Shown here: piece by piece, positions 1 to 10,400 of the stretch
Layout of the letters: every line of letters starts with the position of its first letter
Numbering within the stretch: position 1 is the stretch's first letter
Assembly: GCF_032118995.1 (NCBI RefSeq)
Contig: NC_092650.1
Location: forward strand, 18,843,501 to 18,907,500
DNA length: 64,000 bases
Direction: 5' to 3'
From: Asterias amurensis
Lineage: Eukaryota > Echinodermata > Asteroidea > Forcipulatida > Asteriidae
Made by a program: the position numbers and the translations under genes
Notes under the pieces: model-generated
Database searches by the model: none
What the model was told of the DNA's origin: nothing
The model's input: the letters and a program-made list of their open reading frames with translations, nothing else

Positions 1-934
1 GGTGCCCCCATCATTTCTTGCTCAGCCAAAAAATTTGCCAAGCAGAGTTTTCTGCTGAACTGCTTTATGAAATTGGGACCTGGTGATTGATAGTTTAATT
101 TAGCCTACCTCATATCCATAAGGTTTTTCTTCACAATATTTTAGCACCCAATAGACTTGTATTATGCTGCTACAATCTTGGTCATGTTCCCGTATCCAAT
201 ATTCCTAATATCTATCGAGGGAACAAATGGAACCAGACTATTTTTTCTTACAGCCATTGTTTGGTCACAATAGACCTTTCTTTTGTTGATAAACAAACCG
301 CCTTGGTTGTTATGGTTGGCCGAATGTTAGTAAAGCACTAAACAGATGTTTAACAAAATTCAACATTTTCTTCAAATTTTCCATAAAATAAAATACCTCT
401 TATAATAAGTTGTTTTGTTTTAAACAAAATAAACAAAGTTGAATACATTGTTACCAAAAACTTTTCTTGATTTGCACTTATGGCTTCTCATAGTTTTCCA
501 ATCTGGGTTGGCAAAAACTTTGGCTGTGATGTTGCAAAAGAAAGGTCTATGATTTGGATTGGAGAAAATATAAAGATGGACGCCTCATGATAAAGGTTTT
601 TTGTTTGCCTCAATCGAGGCTTTTTGCTGTGCCTTTTGTTTATGCACGGTACTTGTATTTATTGGTTTTATGACGGATGTAGATAATGATATGTATACCG
701 ATGCTTTTAAATTTTTATTGTGCAATCAAAATAGTAGCGAGTTGATCAATTACGTTTGTTTATAAATTATTATTAGTACTACAGCATTTAATTTGTTAAT
801 TGTTTATAATATTCATATAGATGAATGCTTATGAATATTTGTTGGAGTTTATCTGGTTCTTCTGATCAGTAGCTGTGTTTTTATGTTAAAATCACCTCCA
901 ATCACCTTACAAAACAAAATCATTGATGCATCTA
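1..934. other. Intergenic, AT-rich, nested MITE remains
   Basis: No gene seen. The first 90 bases resemble the end of a MITE family found elsewhere in the window (a 'tttatgaaattggg' terminus). From about 152 to 597 lies a TA-flanked repeat related to 57774-57960, interrupted by a second element at 271-549. The rest is AT-rich and unassigned. Confidence 0.5.
152..597. mobile_element. TA-site MITE interrupted by another TA-site MITE (271-549)
   Basis: The outer copy resembles 57774-57960: both begin 'tagac', carry 'cttggtcatgttcc' and 'aaccagacta', and end near 'tgataaagg'. The inner element at 271-549 is bounded by exact 15-bp inverted repeats, 'atagacctttctttt' at 270-284 and 'aaaagaaaggtctat' at 536-550. 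The outer copy resumes directly after it. Non-autonomous Tc1/mariner-like elements are the likely source, judged from the TA target and short inverted ends only. Confidence 0.5.
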
Positions 935-1243
935 GATGTCTTGCATCTGCAGATTGTGTCAGAAATCTAGTGGGTAGTTGACCACCGAGTTGTCCACCGC
1001 CGTATCCTACTAGAACCATCTCTACTCAAACATTTGTCAAAAGAGAATTTCACATGATGCTACCTCAAACCTCACCAGACTATACTCCCACCATGCAAAG
1101 TTTCAAATCCTACTGATGTCTTGCATCTGCAGATTGTGTCAGAAATCTAGTGGGTAGTTGACCACAGAGTTGTCAAACGCCGTATCCTACTAGAACCAAC
1201 CCTACTCAAAAGAGAACTTCACATGAAAGTTTCAAATCCTACT
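935..1243. repeat. Two-unit direct repeat
   Basis: 'gatgtcttgcatctgcag' starts at 935 and again at 1115. The first unit is about 180 bp and the second about 128 bp; the second lacks an internal stretch but keeps both ends ('ttcaaatcctact'). A local tandem duplication with later loss is the simplest reading. Confidence 0.75.
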
Positions 1244-1267
1244 GATCACATATAGCTGCAGTCTTCT

Positions 1268-1640
1268 TTAAAGGCAGTGAACAGTATTGGTAATTACTCA
1301 AAATAATCATTAGCATAAAACCTTACTTAGTAACGAGTAATGGGGAGAGGTTGAGTGAGAAACGGCTCCCTCTGAAGTGACGTAGTTTTCAAGAAAGAAG
1401 TGATTTTCCACGAATTTGATTTCGAGACCTCAGATTTAGAGTTTGAAGTCTCGAAATCAATCATCTGACAGCACACAACTTCGTGTGACAAGGGTGTTTT
1501 TTTCTTTCATTATTATCCGGCAACTTCGGCGACCGATTGAGCTAAAATTTTCACAGTTTAGCTATGTTGTGCGTATGTTGAGATACATGAACTGTGAATG
1601 CTAGTCTTTGACAATAACCAAAAGTATCCAGTGTTTTTAA
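1268..1640 (+). mobile_element. TTAA-site MITE, family 1
   Basis: About 370 bp, starting TTAA-AGGCAGTGAACAGTATTGG and ending in a degenerate inverted copy before TTAA at 1637-1640. Further copies lie at 3056-3418, 28234-28507, 32041-32418, 43331-43713, 51107-51240, 53437-53712, 56947-57316 and 61455-61952. No coding capacity. The TTAA target with AGG termini fits a non-autonomous Kolobok or piggyBac-type element; AG ends favour Kolobok (family knowledge, untested). Confidence 0.75.
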
Positions 1641-2482
1641 ATATTAGATTTAGAAAGGAGGACCGTTTTCTTTTCCTTTGGGGTCAAGTTTAAGTTGGAT
1701 TTATTTTATCAAAATATCTGACAATAATTTACATTAGGTTTAGTTTCACATGCCAAATATTGTAATCCGCTCACATTTTGTGCTTTTATGTGTTGAAATT
1801 TGTATGAAATGTTATGTTTATTTCAAAATTATGTGTCAACAACTTTATAATGCCAGCTTTTAATATGATTTAATTAGCTTTTAATTAAGTGATCATTGTG
1901 TTTTATAACACTAGTCCCTGTACATTAAATGAATTGAATCGTTTGAAACGTTCTGTATTTAAAAATATTTTATTGTAAGTTGAGTTAGCACTTCCACCAG
2001 TCACATCATTACATTGAAGATTAGTCCATAGCTATATTTGCACCATGCTAAAACATCAAATGATAAATTGTATCCATTGTGTTCATGAACAAAATAACAA
2101 TATTTTATTAAAACATTTGTTGTTGATATTGACAATGTTTTCATAAAGAATGTTACATAATAAAACTAGAAATCTTATAGCAAAAGGGTTGTAGTTGCTT
2201 CCATATATTATTTGTGAGTTGGGGGGGGATGTCAATTTCTTTCTTCCAAACTCCCTAACAGCATCCTCCAAGAAATCATCCAAATCCTCCAGCAGCTCAT
2301 CTTAAATCTTCTGTAAATCCACCCACAACTTCCATCAAATCCCAATCATTCAAATATTTCCCATCTTCCAGGAGAACATCATGATCCTCGCGGGAGATCA
2401 TCCCCACCACCATATGGCCAGATGTGGCTTATATCGTTGATATTTTGACCTGTTATTTTCAGGAAAAATCTAAGGAAAATGA
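1641..2482. other. Intergenic, nothing recognised
   Basis: AT-rich stretch with no convincing coding frame, inverted repeat or RNA gene. A pyrimidine-biased segment with repeated 'atc' and 'tcc' words lies at about 2270-2400. Confidence 0.4.
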
Positions 2483-2871
2483 TTAAAGGAACACGTTGCC
2501 TTGGATCGGACGAGTTGGTCAAAACAAAAGCGTTTGTAACCGTTTTTTATAAAATGCATATGGTTGGAAAGATGTTTTAAAAGTAGAATACAATGATCCA
2601 CACAAGTTTGCCTCGAAATTGCGTAGTTTTCCTTCTACTGTGCGAAATAACATGGTCGGCCATTTATGGGAGTCAAAATTTTGACCCCCATAAATGGCCG
2701 GTGGTTAGTCGACAAGGTAAAAGGAAAACCACGCAATTTCAAGGCATGTTTGTGTGGATCATTGTATTCTACTTTTACAACATCTTTCTACCCATATGCA
2801 TTTTATAAAAAACGGTTACAAACGCTTTTCAAAGACCAACTCGACCGATCCAAGGCAACGTGTTCCTTTAA
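2483..2871. mobile_element. Palindromic fold-back MITE, TTAA-flanked (family 3)
   Basis: The element is nearly one perfect inverted repeat: arms of about 190 bp meet at 'gtcaaaattttgac' near 2680. It begins TTAA-AGGAACACGTTGCC and ends GGCAACGTGTTCCT-TTAA. A second full copy lies at 41994-42383 and a one-arm copy at 23615-23811. Short frames across it are only the two arms read in different phases. RNA copied from it would form a long hairpin. Confidence 0.85.
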
Positions 2872-3055
2872 GAAACAGAAATAATGAAATTTCAGAATTG
2901 TAAATTCTATGTGAACAAGGAAACATTGGAAAATGTCAATTCGGTCCAATAACTTTTCTTTGACAGGGCTGAAATAGTTCAAATATTGTGAACGTTTGCA
3001 GCCGCAATAGGCATTTTAGTACAATCCGCTTGTGGCCACTGTGGTCTCTAAAGGG

Positions 3056-3418
3056 TTAAAGGGAAGGTACACGTTTGGTAATTGTCAAAGACCAGTCTTC
3101 TCACTTGGTGTATCCCAACATCAGCATACAATATTAAACCTGTGAAAATTTGAGCTCAATTGGTCATCGAAGTTGCGAGAAAATGATGAGAGAAAAATTA
3201 CCCATTTGTTGTTGGACGAATTTGTGTGCTTTCAGATTATAAGGAATAAAAGACTTCTGGCTAAGAAATTACCTCTTTCTCAAAATCTATGCTACTTCAG
3301 AGGGAGCCGTCTCTCACAATGTTTTATACTATCAACAGCTCTCCAATGCTCGTTACCAAGTCAGTTTTTAAGTTAATATTTGTTTTTAGTAATTACCAAA
3401 CAAGTACCTGCCCTTTAA
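3056..3418 (-). mobile_element. TTAA-site MITE, family 1
   Basis: Inverse orientation to 1268-1640. TTAA lies at 3056-3059 and 3415-3418, and the ends AGGGAAGG and CCCT are inverted. The diagnostic interior 'ctcaattggtcatcgaagttgcgag' region and the 'agagggagcc' box are present. It ends about 80 bp downstream of the BBS10 stop codon. Confidence 0.75.
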
Positions 3419-3492
3419 AGTCTGCAAGAACATTTTTAAGAAACCGCAAAGAATGGATGGCTCGATGACCATGAAATTTCAGGTTTGGTTAA

Positions 3493-3498
3493 TTTATT
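3493..3498 (-). terminator. AATAAA poly(A) signal directly after the BBS10 stop
   Basis: On the minus strand the stop TGA (3501-3499) is followed at once by AATAAA. If used, the 3' UTR would be only about 15 to 30 nt. No stronger signal was noted before the MITE that begins (on this strand) at 3418. Confidence 0.45.
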
Positions 3499-5514
3499 TC
3501 ACACATCATCTCCACTATCCGAATCATCACTCCCATTACCCTGATGGGCTTTGATTGTTTTTATGCCAATAATAGTGTCTATTCTCAGTAGTTCTACCAC
3601 TGTTTGAACCGCGTCATTCCACAGCATGAGCCTACCCAGCAAGGTCTCCAGCACCCCACACTCTGCCAAGTCACAAAGACGGCCAGATTTACCATGAATG
3701 CCAAGACTTTCAGCGTCTTTCAGACTGGACACCATTTGTATAAATGATGATCCATGACTCCCTCGGGAAAATGAGTTCTTAAAGAGAGTTCTGGGAATGC
3801 AAAGAGCAGACTCGCTCAGGATATGTAGGGCCGTCTTCATGGAGGGATTCTTGACTACGTATAGGGAGTCATATTCGGTGGAGTTATTCTTACGCAGATT
3901 TTGGAATAATTTGTACAAGAGAAATTCCGCACATCCTCCTCCAGGGAGGCAGAGTGCTACTTGGTTGTTTGTTCGTACTGTTTGTTCGTTCTCTTGCTTG
4001 TTTGTGCGCGCACGTTGTCTGTTTTCTTGTTTCGGTTTGAATGAATTTGTTTCTGTAGCACTTGAATTGCTACTTTCTAAATGTAAATGATTCAACTGAT
4101 CCACACATGGAGTATCATCTCCTGTTGAAAAATCACACAGAGTTGAGTCAACACCATCCTGGTTTTGGTAAGACTCACAGCTATTAGTGAGTTTGGGTGG
4201 TGCTTCCTCATTCACTGAAGTATTAACCTCAACCTTGCCCTCTTCAATGTCTGTGAGCCAACTGGTGTCCAGCCACATCCGCAGTGTTTTGAGAGTGTTA
4301 TAGACAGCTATGAACCACTGTCTGCAAATACCTTGAGTTGGAGCACAGAGTACCAGTTGTTTAGCTGCTGCGTTCTCGCTGATGCCAAGGTGGACTCCAA
4401 CATGTTGCCCTAGGAGGAACCTCCGACAGAAGCTAGCAAAGCCTGGTTCTAGAGTCTGCGCTGCTATACTTGTGGTATCGTAGATGATGTCGGTTTTTGT
4501 CAGTTGTGCGAGTCTCTTCAATTCTCCCTCAGGTATCATGTGAACCACTGAGATATCAGCTGCTCTGCAGTGGGAGACTGAAACATCCGAGAGAGCCTCT
4601 GACGACAGGACGAGCCTCACATTAGATCGTTTTAGGAAGTCGATCAGAGTCCGTGTGTGAACCATTCCATACTGAAAGATCTCTGCCATGGCGTCGCTGT
4701 TCCTAGTGAGGAGTGTCGACTGGACTTCAGGTATCCACTTATCGAGGGAACAGTTGAAAATCACAAATGGAACCTTGGTGAGAGAGTCAAGGTCTTCAGA
4801 CTGAAAGGAGAATGATCGCGTTAACACAACGCCATCGATAAGTATGGACTTGACGACAGGTTGATTTGTGACTTCAATGCAAGTCACATCATAATCAACA
4901 ATAAGTCTGTCCAGATCGTTCCTCAAACAGCCGATATCGTCGGAGCTTCCGCATACAAGGTCTACTGTTAAGCTAGCTACATGCTCCGTTGATCGCTTGT
5001 TGAACTTCCCACTGAGAGCAGTTTTCACCATCTTAGAGCAGATGCTCAACACTCTTTCCCTTTCACCTTCAACAAGATTTACACAAATGCAGCTCTTTAG
5101 TAAGTTGGTGCGAACTATCCCTGGAAATGTCTCAGAGAGGATCGTTTCAAGAGCATAATTAATTTGAATGAGATCTTGCTTTGCGGAACACTCCTCTGCC
5201 GCTGAGTCTCTAGGAGTCACGGCTTTCTGCAACTGTCTTAATATTTCAGTCACTATCAGTATTAAGGATTTAGAATTGTCTCCTGTGACGCCATGGTGTC
5301 CTTTGATCTGACCCACGATCCACCTGGCTATTGGGTGTGACAAATGTAAAGAGGTCAGAAGGGTGTATCCGTCTCCTGTTATCACCACATTACCAGTTGG
5401 TGAGGTCAGCATGGTGTGCAGGCCGTTGGGACCGAGTGACCTTTGGAGGAGGCCCTCTATAGTCTGGCATATCGCCAGAGCATCTTTGAGGGTGACTGGA
5501 ATTGCCTTCTGCAT
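3499..5514 (-). CDS. BBS10: BBS10, chaperonin-like ciliopathy protein
   Basis: One exon encodes 671 residues (human about 723). BBS10, BBS6 and BBS12 with CCT subunits assemble the BBSome that sorts ciliary membrane cargo. The N-terminus carries the type II chaperonin pattern: SLGPNG (about 26-31), NVVITGDG (about 42-49), then LHLSHPIARWIV (about 56-67), which I recognise from BBS10 rather than MKKS. The nucleotide-loop motif reads TGDNSKS (77-83) where CCTs have GDGTTT. A Ser/Asn/Gln-rich insert lies at about 455-525 and the tail is acidic (SDDSDSGDD). I chose the ATG at 5514 because it lines up with the family start; the open frame runs back to an ATG at 5622, but that segment is hydrophobic and ends in an acceptor-like 'ttttttcacatcag', so it may be 5' UTR intron. 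Orthology to MKKS is the main alternative and looks weaker. Confidence 0.85.
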   Translation of the reverse strand: MQKAIPVTLKDALAICQTIEGLLQRSLGPNGLHTMLTSPTGNVVITGDGYTLLTSLHLSHPIARWIVGQIKGHHGVTGDNSKSLILIVTEILRQLQKAVTPRDSAAEECSAKQDLIQINYALETILSETFPGIVRTNLLKSCICVNLVEGERERVLSICSKMVKTALSGKFNKRSTEHVASLTVDLVCGSSDDIGCLRNDLDRLIVDYDVTCIEVTNQPVVKSILIDGVVLTRSFSFQSEDLDSLTKVPFVIFNCSLDKWIPEVQSTLLTRNSDAMAEIFQYGMVHTRTLIDFLKRSNVRLVLSSEALSDVSVSHCRAADISVVHMIPEGELKRLAQLTKTDIIYDTTSIAAQTLEPGFASFCRRFLLGQHVGVHLGISENAAAKQLVLCAPTQGICRQWFIAVYNTLKTLRMWLDTSWLTDIEEGKVEVNTSVNEEAPPKLTNSCESYQNQDGVDSTLCDFSTGDDTPCVDQLNHLHLESSNSSATETNSFKPKQENRQRARTNKQENEQTVRTNNQVALCLPGGGCAEFLLYKLFQNLRKNNSTEYDSLYVVKNPSMKTALHILSESALCIPRTLFKNSFSRGSHGSSFIQMVSSLKDAESLGIHGKSGRLCDLAECGVLETLLGRLMLWNDAVQTVVELLRIDTIIGIKTIKAHQGNGSDDSDSGDDV

Positions 5515-5691
5515 ATCTGATGAAACTCTGATGTGAAAAAAACAAAGAATGATTTGTTGGTCTACTGCTAGTACTACAATAAACAAAACAAACAATGCCA
5601 GAAACCTAATAATAACACACATTTCCGTCTTTGTGTATTATAAAGCCATTATCTTCACAATGACACAAGTAGGCTTGAATCCTTGATTCTG

Positions 5692-5711
5692 ATTGGTCGA
5701 TCCATAGCAAC
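5692..5711 (-). promoter_or_regulatory. X-box-like RFX site with adjacent CCAAT box upstream of BBS10
   Basis: Read on the gene's strand, GTTGCTATGGATCG (5711-5698) matches the left half and centre of the RFX X-box (GTTGC-YATGG) but not the last bases. CCAAT follows at 5696-5692. It lies about 180-190 bp upstream of the chosen BBS10 ATG. RFX sites with NF-Y sites are a known promoter pattern of ciliary genes; function here is inference. Confidence 0.45.
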
Positions 5712-5998
5712 AAGAGTGTGATGTATAAACCGATATTGTTCGGCCCATATCACTACCTGCATCTTTTGTGTTCTAACTGTATGCCAAGTTTGCTTGAAGA
5801 TAAAAAAGTTATCACACGCACGCTCGTGCCTCGTGGAATACGAACAAATATAAATTTCTTTCAAATTTTCTTCAAAAAATATTAAGAATCAATAGTCTGG
5901 ACCAAATTGACAAAAATAGTACCTGAAATATCTGACACAGACTCTGACAGATAAGGACTGACTGACTGTAGTGTGCTGTTCAGTGGAATTAGACAGTA

Positions 5999-6996
5999 CA
6001 GTCGTTTGACCAGTTCTGGATCACTTTTTGAATTCACATTGTTTTTTGTTGCAATCTCTTTGATATCTTAAACAAAAAAGTTTATCAGTTTACCTAAACA
6101 TGTCATAAAACTCACCAAGTATTCACTGACAAAAAAAGATTAGTTCTTTTGAAGAGGCTTTGAGAAAAGTATCGTCACCGGTTTGACCAGTTCAGGATCA
6201 GTTGAATCTATTCTGAATCAGAAGAGTGCCCTTTATTGCAAACCCATACTCCCATTCATAAAACTGCCTCTCAAGGACACGAAACCTCAGGGGTGTGTTG
6301 GCATGGACTTGGACTTCCTTTTCTTTAGCGAATGTCATGCAAGTGTCTTCAATAGCAGCGCAAAATCCCAGCGACAAAACCACAAAACAACAGCAAAGGC
6401 AAATGAAAAAGTGAAGTTTAATTTTCTAAAAAAAAAAAGAATTCTACAAGAATTTGTTGAAGTAATGTTTCTCAAAAGCAGCTAAATAAACTTTCTACTG
6501 CAGTAGTATGATTTTACCTTACTTATTAAGTTATTGCGGCACCATTTGACGCAATGAGGTGTTGAGTGATCCCGAACTGGTCAAGGGTAAATTGCCCCCA
6601 CAAAGAAGATTTTGGTAACTTTGTCTCCTCAAAAAAACAAAATGACTGCACATGCAGTATTAACAGGAATGTTTTTATACACATTCTTATCATTTTACAT
6701 AAATATTTTTTGCCCCGGCACTCCAATTCTAAAGGTAAGAAGTTGAAAGTGTTTTTCAACCAACACTTTTAAATGAAAAAATGATCAATTTCGCAGATAA
6801 CCTTCTGGAAAACGGTCATAATTTATTTGCTGATGATATTTGGCACCTTATTTTTAGGTTTGTTGGTTTAATGGGTGTTAATCTTCACCTTTATCAACAG
6901 AAATTGGTAATAATGAGAAGTGATATAATTATTTGGTTATTGCAAAGTTGAAGTGATCCCGAACCGGTCAATGATCCCGAACTGGTCAAATGACTG
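5999..6996. mobile_element. Tc1/mariner-like non-autonomous element, composite
   Basis: About 1 kb flanked by TA (5997-5998 and 6997-6998). Ends are inverted: CAGTCGTTTGACCAGTTC on the left and the complement of GAACTGGTCAAATGACTG on the right. Related 'tttgaccagttcaggatca' and 'tgatcccgaactggtcaag' motifs recur inside at about 6182 and 6569, so a second pair of ends is nested or subterminal repeats are present. No transposase frame is visible. CAGT at a TA target is typical of Tc1/mariner. Confidence 0.6.
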
Positions 6997-6998
6997 TA

Positions 6999-7484
6999 GT
7001 CTGACTCTGAACTGAGTCATGTCACTGTGACTGAGTGACAGTCAATGAGTCCTGACACACACACACAGGTTGTGTGAAATTGTTGAAATTACTATTTTGT
7101 ACAGGAGCAGACGTGCGTTTCATATCAAATTTAATATATCGACCACATTATACTATTACTAGTAATGAACCCTACTTACCGATATTACATGTAGAAGTTC
7201 AATAAAATAACCCCAAAACACCGACAACTAATTATCACAAAAACAGACGATGGACTGTTTTCTCTGCTGTCACGTTGTTATTGTTATAACCGCAAGGCTC
7301 TTGAGGGCGCTCTTGCACTTGGCAAAAAGTAAAAATTAAAAACCAGGCAGTGATACGTTGATACGTGGTGGGTGGGGCTATTGATAGTTTTGCCCCCTTT
7401 CTCTTTCTTTTGCAAATTACCAGGGGTCCCACGAGGTGTGCAGACTGAGGAAGGAGTAGCTGCAAGACAACTAACTAGCTAATA
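6999..7484. other. BPHL upstream region
   Basis: No coding signal. It contains a short 'cacacacaca' run near 7060 and 'tgactgagtgacagtcaatgag' direct repeats. The BPHL promoter should lie here; no TATA box stands out. An in-frame stop (7476-7478) lies 6 nt before the BPHL ATG. Confidence 0.4.
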
Positions 7485-10400
7485 ATGACTTCGTACCTCT
7501 TCCGACTCTCAGCAAGATGTGGAGCTGTTCCTCCCAAAACAATTCTTCAGTCTTGTGGAAGAACTTTGCAAACGATAACTGCAAGAAAATGGTCCAGGTA
7601 AAAAATTGTCCAAAAAGGGAAAAGTTTCCGTATGGCGCCAACACTTTTTCATTCGATATGAAATAATTTAGTATCTAATTTACCTCAATGAGATATCCTT
7701 TTTTGTAAAAATGAGTGAAAAAGTGGTGGCGCCATACAGAAAGTTATCCAACGCGGTGCAACGAAATGCATCTAATATAAACCTGGGAATTAACATAAAG
7801 AAGGAAAGTGGGTGTGTAGCTTAGCAGAGACATTTTCTTGCACAACTTTACAACATCACTGATCACATGGGGCAAGTTTCGGATGACTTTCGTGAAGTGG
7901 GGTGCTTGCATGGACATGTTGGATGGGGCTGCTACTGCGAATCACTAGTGATTCTCTAGTCGTGTGGAAGGAGAGTGACACAGCTAGTTGGCAACTTGGT
8001 GTTCAGACAACTCATCCCTTGGGCAACGTGACTTCTCGATGGACGTGTTTTTTAACTGTCGGACTCCAATGGAGTCACTCCATGGACTCGGACAACTCGA
8101 CGGATGGCCATGACGGGGGCCTCAGCACAGAAGCACACAGGCCCAAAGGGGGGGGGGGGGGTAGGCATAGTGGGTCATGGAGGTAGGAATGGTAAGGGTT
8201 AGGGTTAGGGTTAGGTTTAGGATTTACAGGATTCGTGTTAACAACATGGTTAACAATAACATGTCAGTCACAGAAGTCTGTTCAACCGTCGACTTGTCTT
8301 GACCATCCGTCGAGTTGTCTCAAAGTTGAGTTGTCTGATTTAACCATCGAGTTGTTCGAGCGGTCAAGCTGTCTCAATCGTCGAGTTGTCTGAACTGTCG
8401 AGTTGTCCGAAATAAATTCAGAATAAATTCTTTGTAGGCCCACACTCTACTTAAAAGTGTGTATTTGGCTAGTCCAACTCCAATCTTAATGACTTGTGTT
8501 GAAGTCACATTACATCATACAAACAACCAGCTGAAGATTTATCATTTCATTTTCGTTAAGCCCGGTTCATACCTCCCGCGAATGCGAATGCGATACGAAT
8601 GTTGACGTCACAAAACTTGCAACGAATGATTCGCAGCAGTTATCGAATATCGGTGCGAAAGGAGGGTTGTGGCGTCAAATTCATGTCAAATTCTCTTCGC
8701 ATTCGTAGGAAGTATGAACCGGGCTTTGGAATCTTGTTCTTTGGTTTTGATTTCTTTATTATTTTGAGTCCTCAACCAGTAGGCCTATTATATTGAGTGC
8801 AGTGGACAGTACTTTGCTTTTTTTTTTAAACTGGCATCAACTTTCATTATTATCTAACAATAGTTTGTTTTAACTAAATGAAATGAAATATCAAAACAAA
8901 AACCAAAGTTAATTTTACAATGTTAGGCTTGTTTATAAAATGTGCAATTTTTGTCTTAGGCCACATAATTTTTTTTTTTTATTGTCCCCGGCCGACCGTT
9001 CAAAACCGCCGACCCCATTTATTTATTTTATTTTTTTTATCAGAAAAACATGTCTGTATATCTCTTTATACTTTAACTGTCTGCCCAGATTTTTCAGCTG
9101 ATATTTTTGTCAAAATGTTAAAAGAAGTTTTTTATTCATGTTGGCAAGACAAATTCTTCAAATATTTACTTGGGCTACACTGTGCTTAGTTGTTTGAAAA
9201 AGTTTACAGTTTATAGTGATTGTGATGATTCTTTATTCTTGATTCTTGAATGTCAACAAAACTTTATTAAAAGAAAAAAGAAGAAAAAAAAAAAAAAACC
9301 TCCCTTCCTCCCCATTCTGAAAAAAAAGAGGATGATCAACAATTTTTGTTTTTATGTGGCCTTATCAAGCAGCTGAACTACATTTCAATCATTTATATGT
9401 ATTTTTAACAGGTTGGGGTGAGGATATGATGCAACAAACTCTGACATCATACTGAGTATACAAAGAGATGGCCTGTCTCCATTGCTTGTCAGCAATGGCG
9501 GCCTGTTCAAGGGGATGTGGTCTTAATAATACAGAGCATTAATAAACAGCATTAGGCCTATAACTAAGAATAGAGCGCTTTACAGGAACGATGGGGGGAA
9601 AACGAATTAGGATTGGTCGTGGAACAAGAATGTCTGTGAGAAGCTAGCATCCAAAGACTAGCTGAGCACCCTGCAGAATAGTATTTAATTTTCACATTTC
9701 TGATATTTTTATATATTTTACAGCGAAGGAAGCAAAGTTGCAGTAAATGGTGTACATCTCCACTGTGACCAGACGGGCAAAGGAAACCATCCTGTGTTAC
9801 TCCTCCCTGGTGCAGTAGGTAAGATTATGTAAACTCCTAACCCCCGCATTAAGGCCCGGTCCCACTGCAGCGATAACGATAACGAGAACGACTAATAATA
9901 GGCCTATATAATAACAATAATGATGACAATAGTTAGGCATACATATTTTTAAACAGTAAAATTTTCAGTATTTTTATGACTGAAAATTAAAAGTTCTTGC
10001 CACAAAATTGATGTTACTTTTTGTAGCGATTTTGTGAATTGACAATTTCTAATATTATTGACTGCCACGGCTTTTTGATTGTCGCCTGCAGGATCAGGAA
10101 TAAGGGACATGGAACCACAGTATAAAGGCTTAGACAAAGACAAGTATAAGCTGGTGACCTTCGACCCAAGAGGCTATGGTAAATCAAGACCACCAGAGAG
10201 AGATTTTCCTTTGGATTTTTACCGACGGGACGCTAAAGATGCTGCAGACCTCATGGCTGTAAGTGAAACTTTTGTACGTAGAGTTTTAGAGGAGAACTGT
10301 ACAATACAATACAATACAATAAAACTTTATTGTCCCTGCAAGGGAAATTCCTTTGGCCTTATTGCTCACATAACAACACAGTCACCAGTAAAAAGGTACA

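Noticed and set aside
2593-2884. Overlapping plus-strand frames
   Set aside because: They are the two arms of the palindromic MITE.
3499-5514. MKKS (BBS6) as the identity
   Set aside because: The N-terminal HLSHPIARWIV and GD-loop context fit BBS10 better than the MKKS sequence I recall.
5515-5622. N-terminal extension of BBS10 by 36 codons
   Set aside because: Hydrophobic and unlike the family; ends in an acceptor-like tract, so likely UTR intron. Start placed at 5514.
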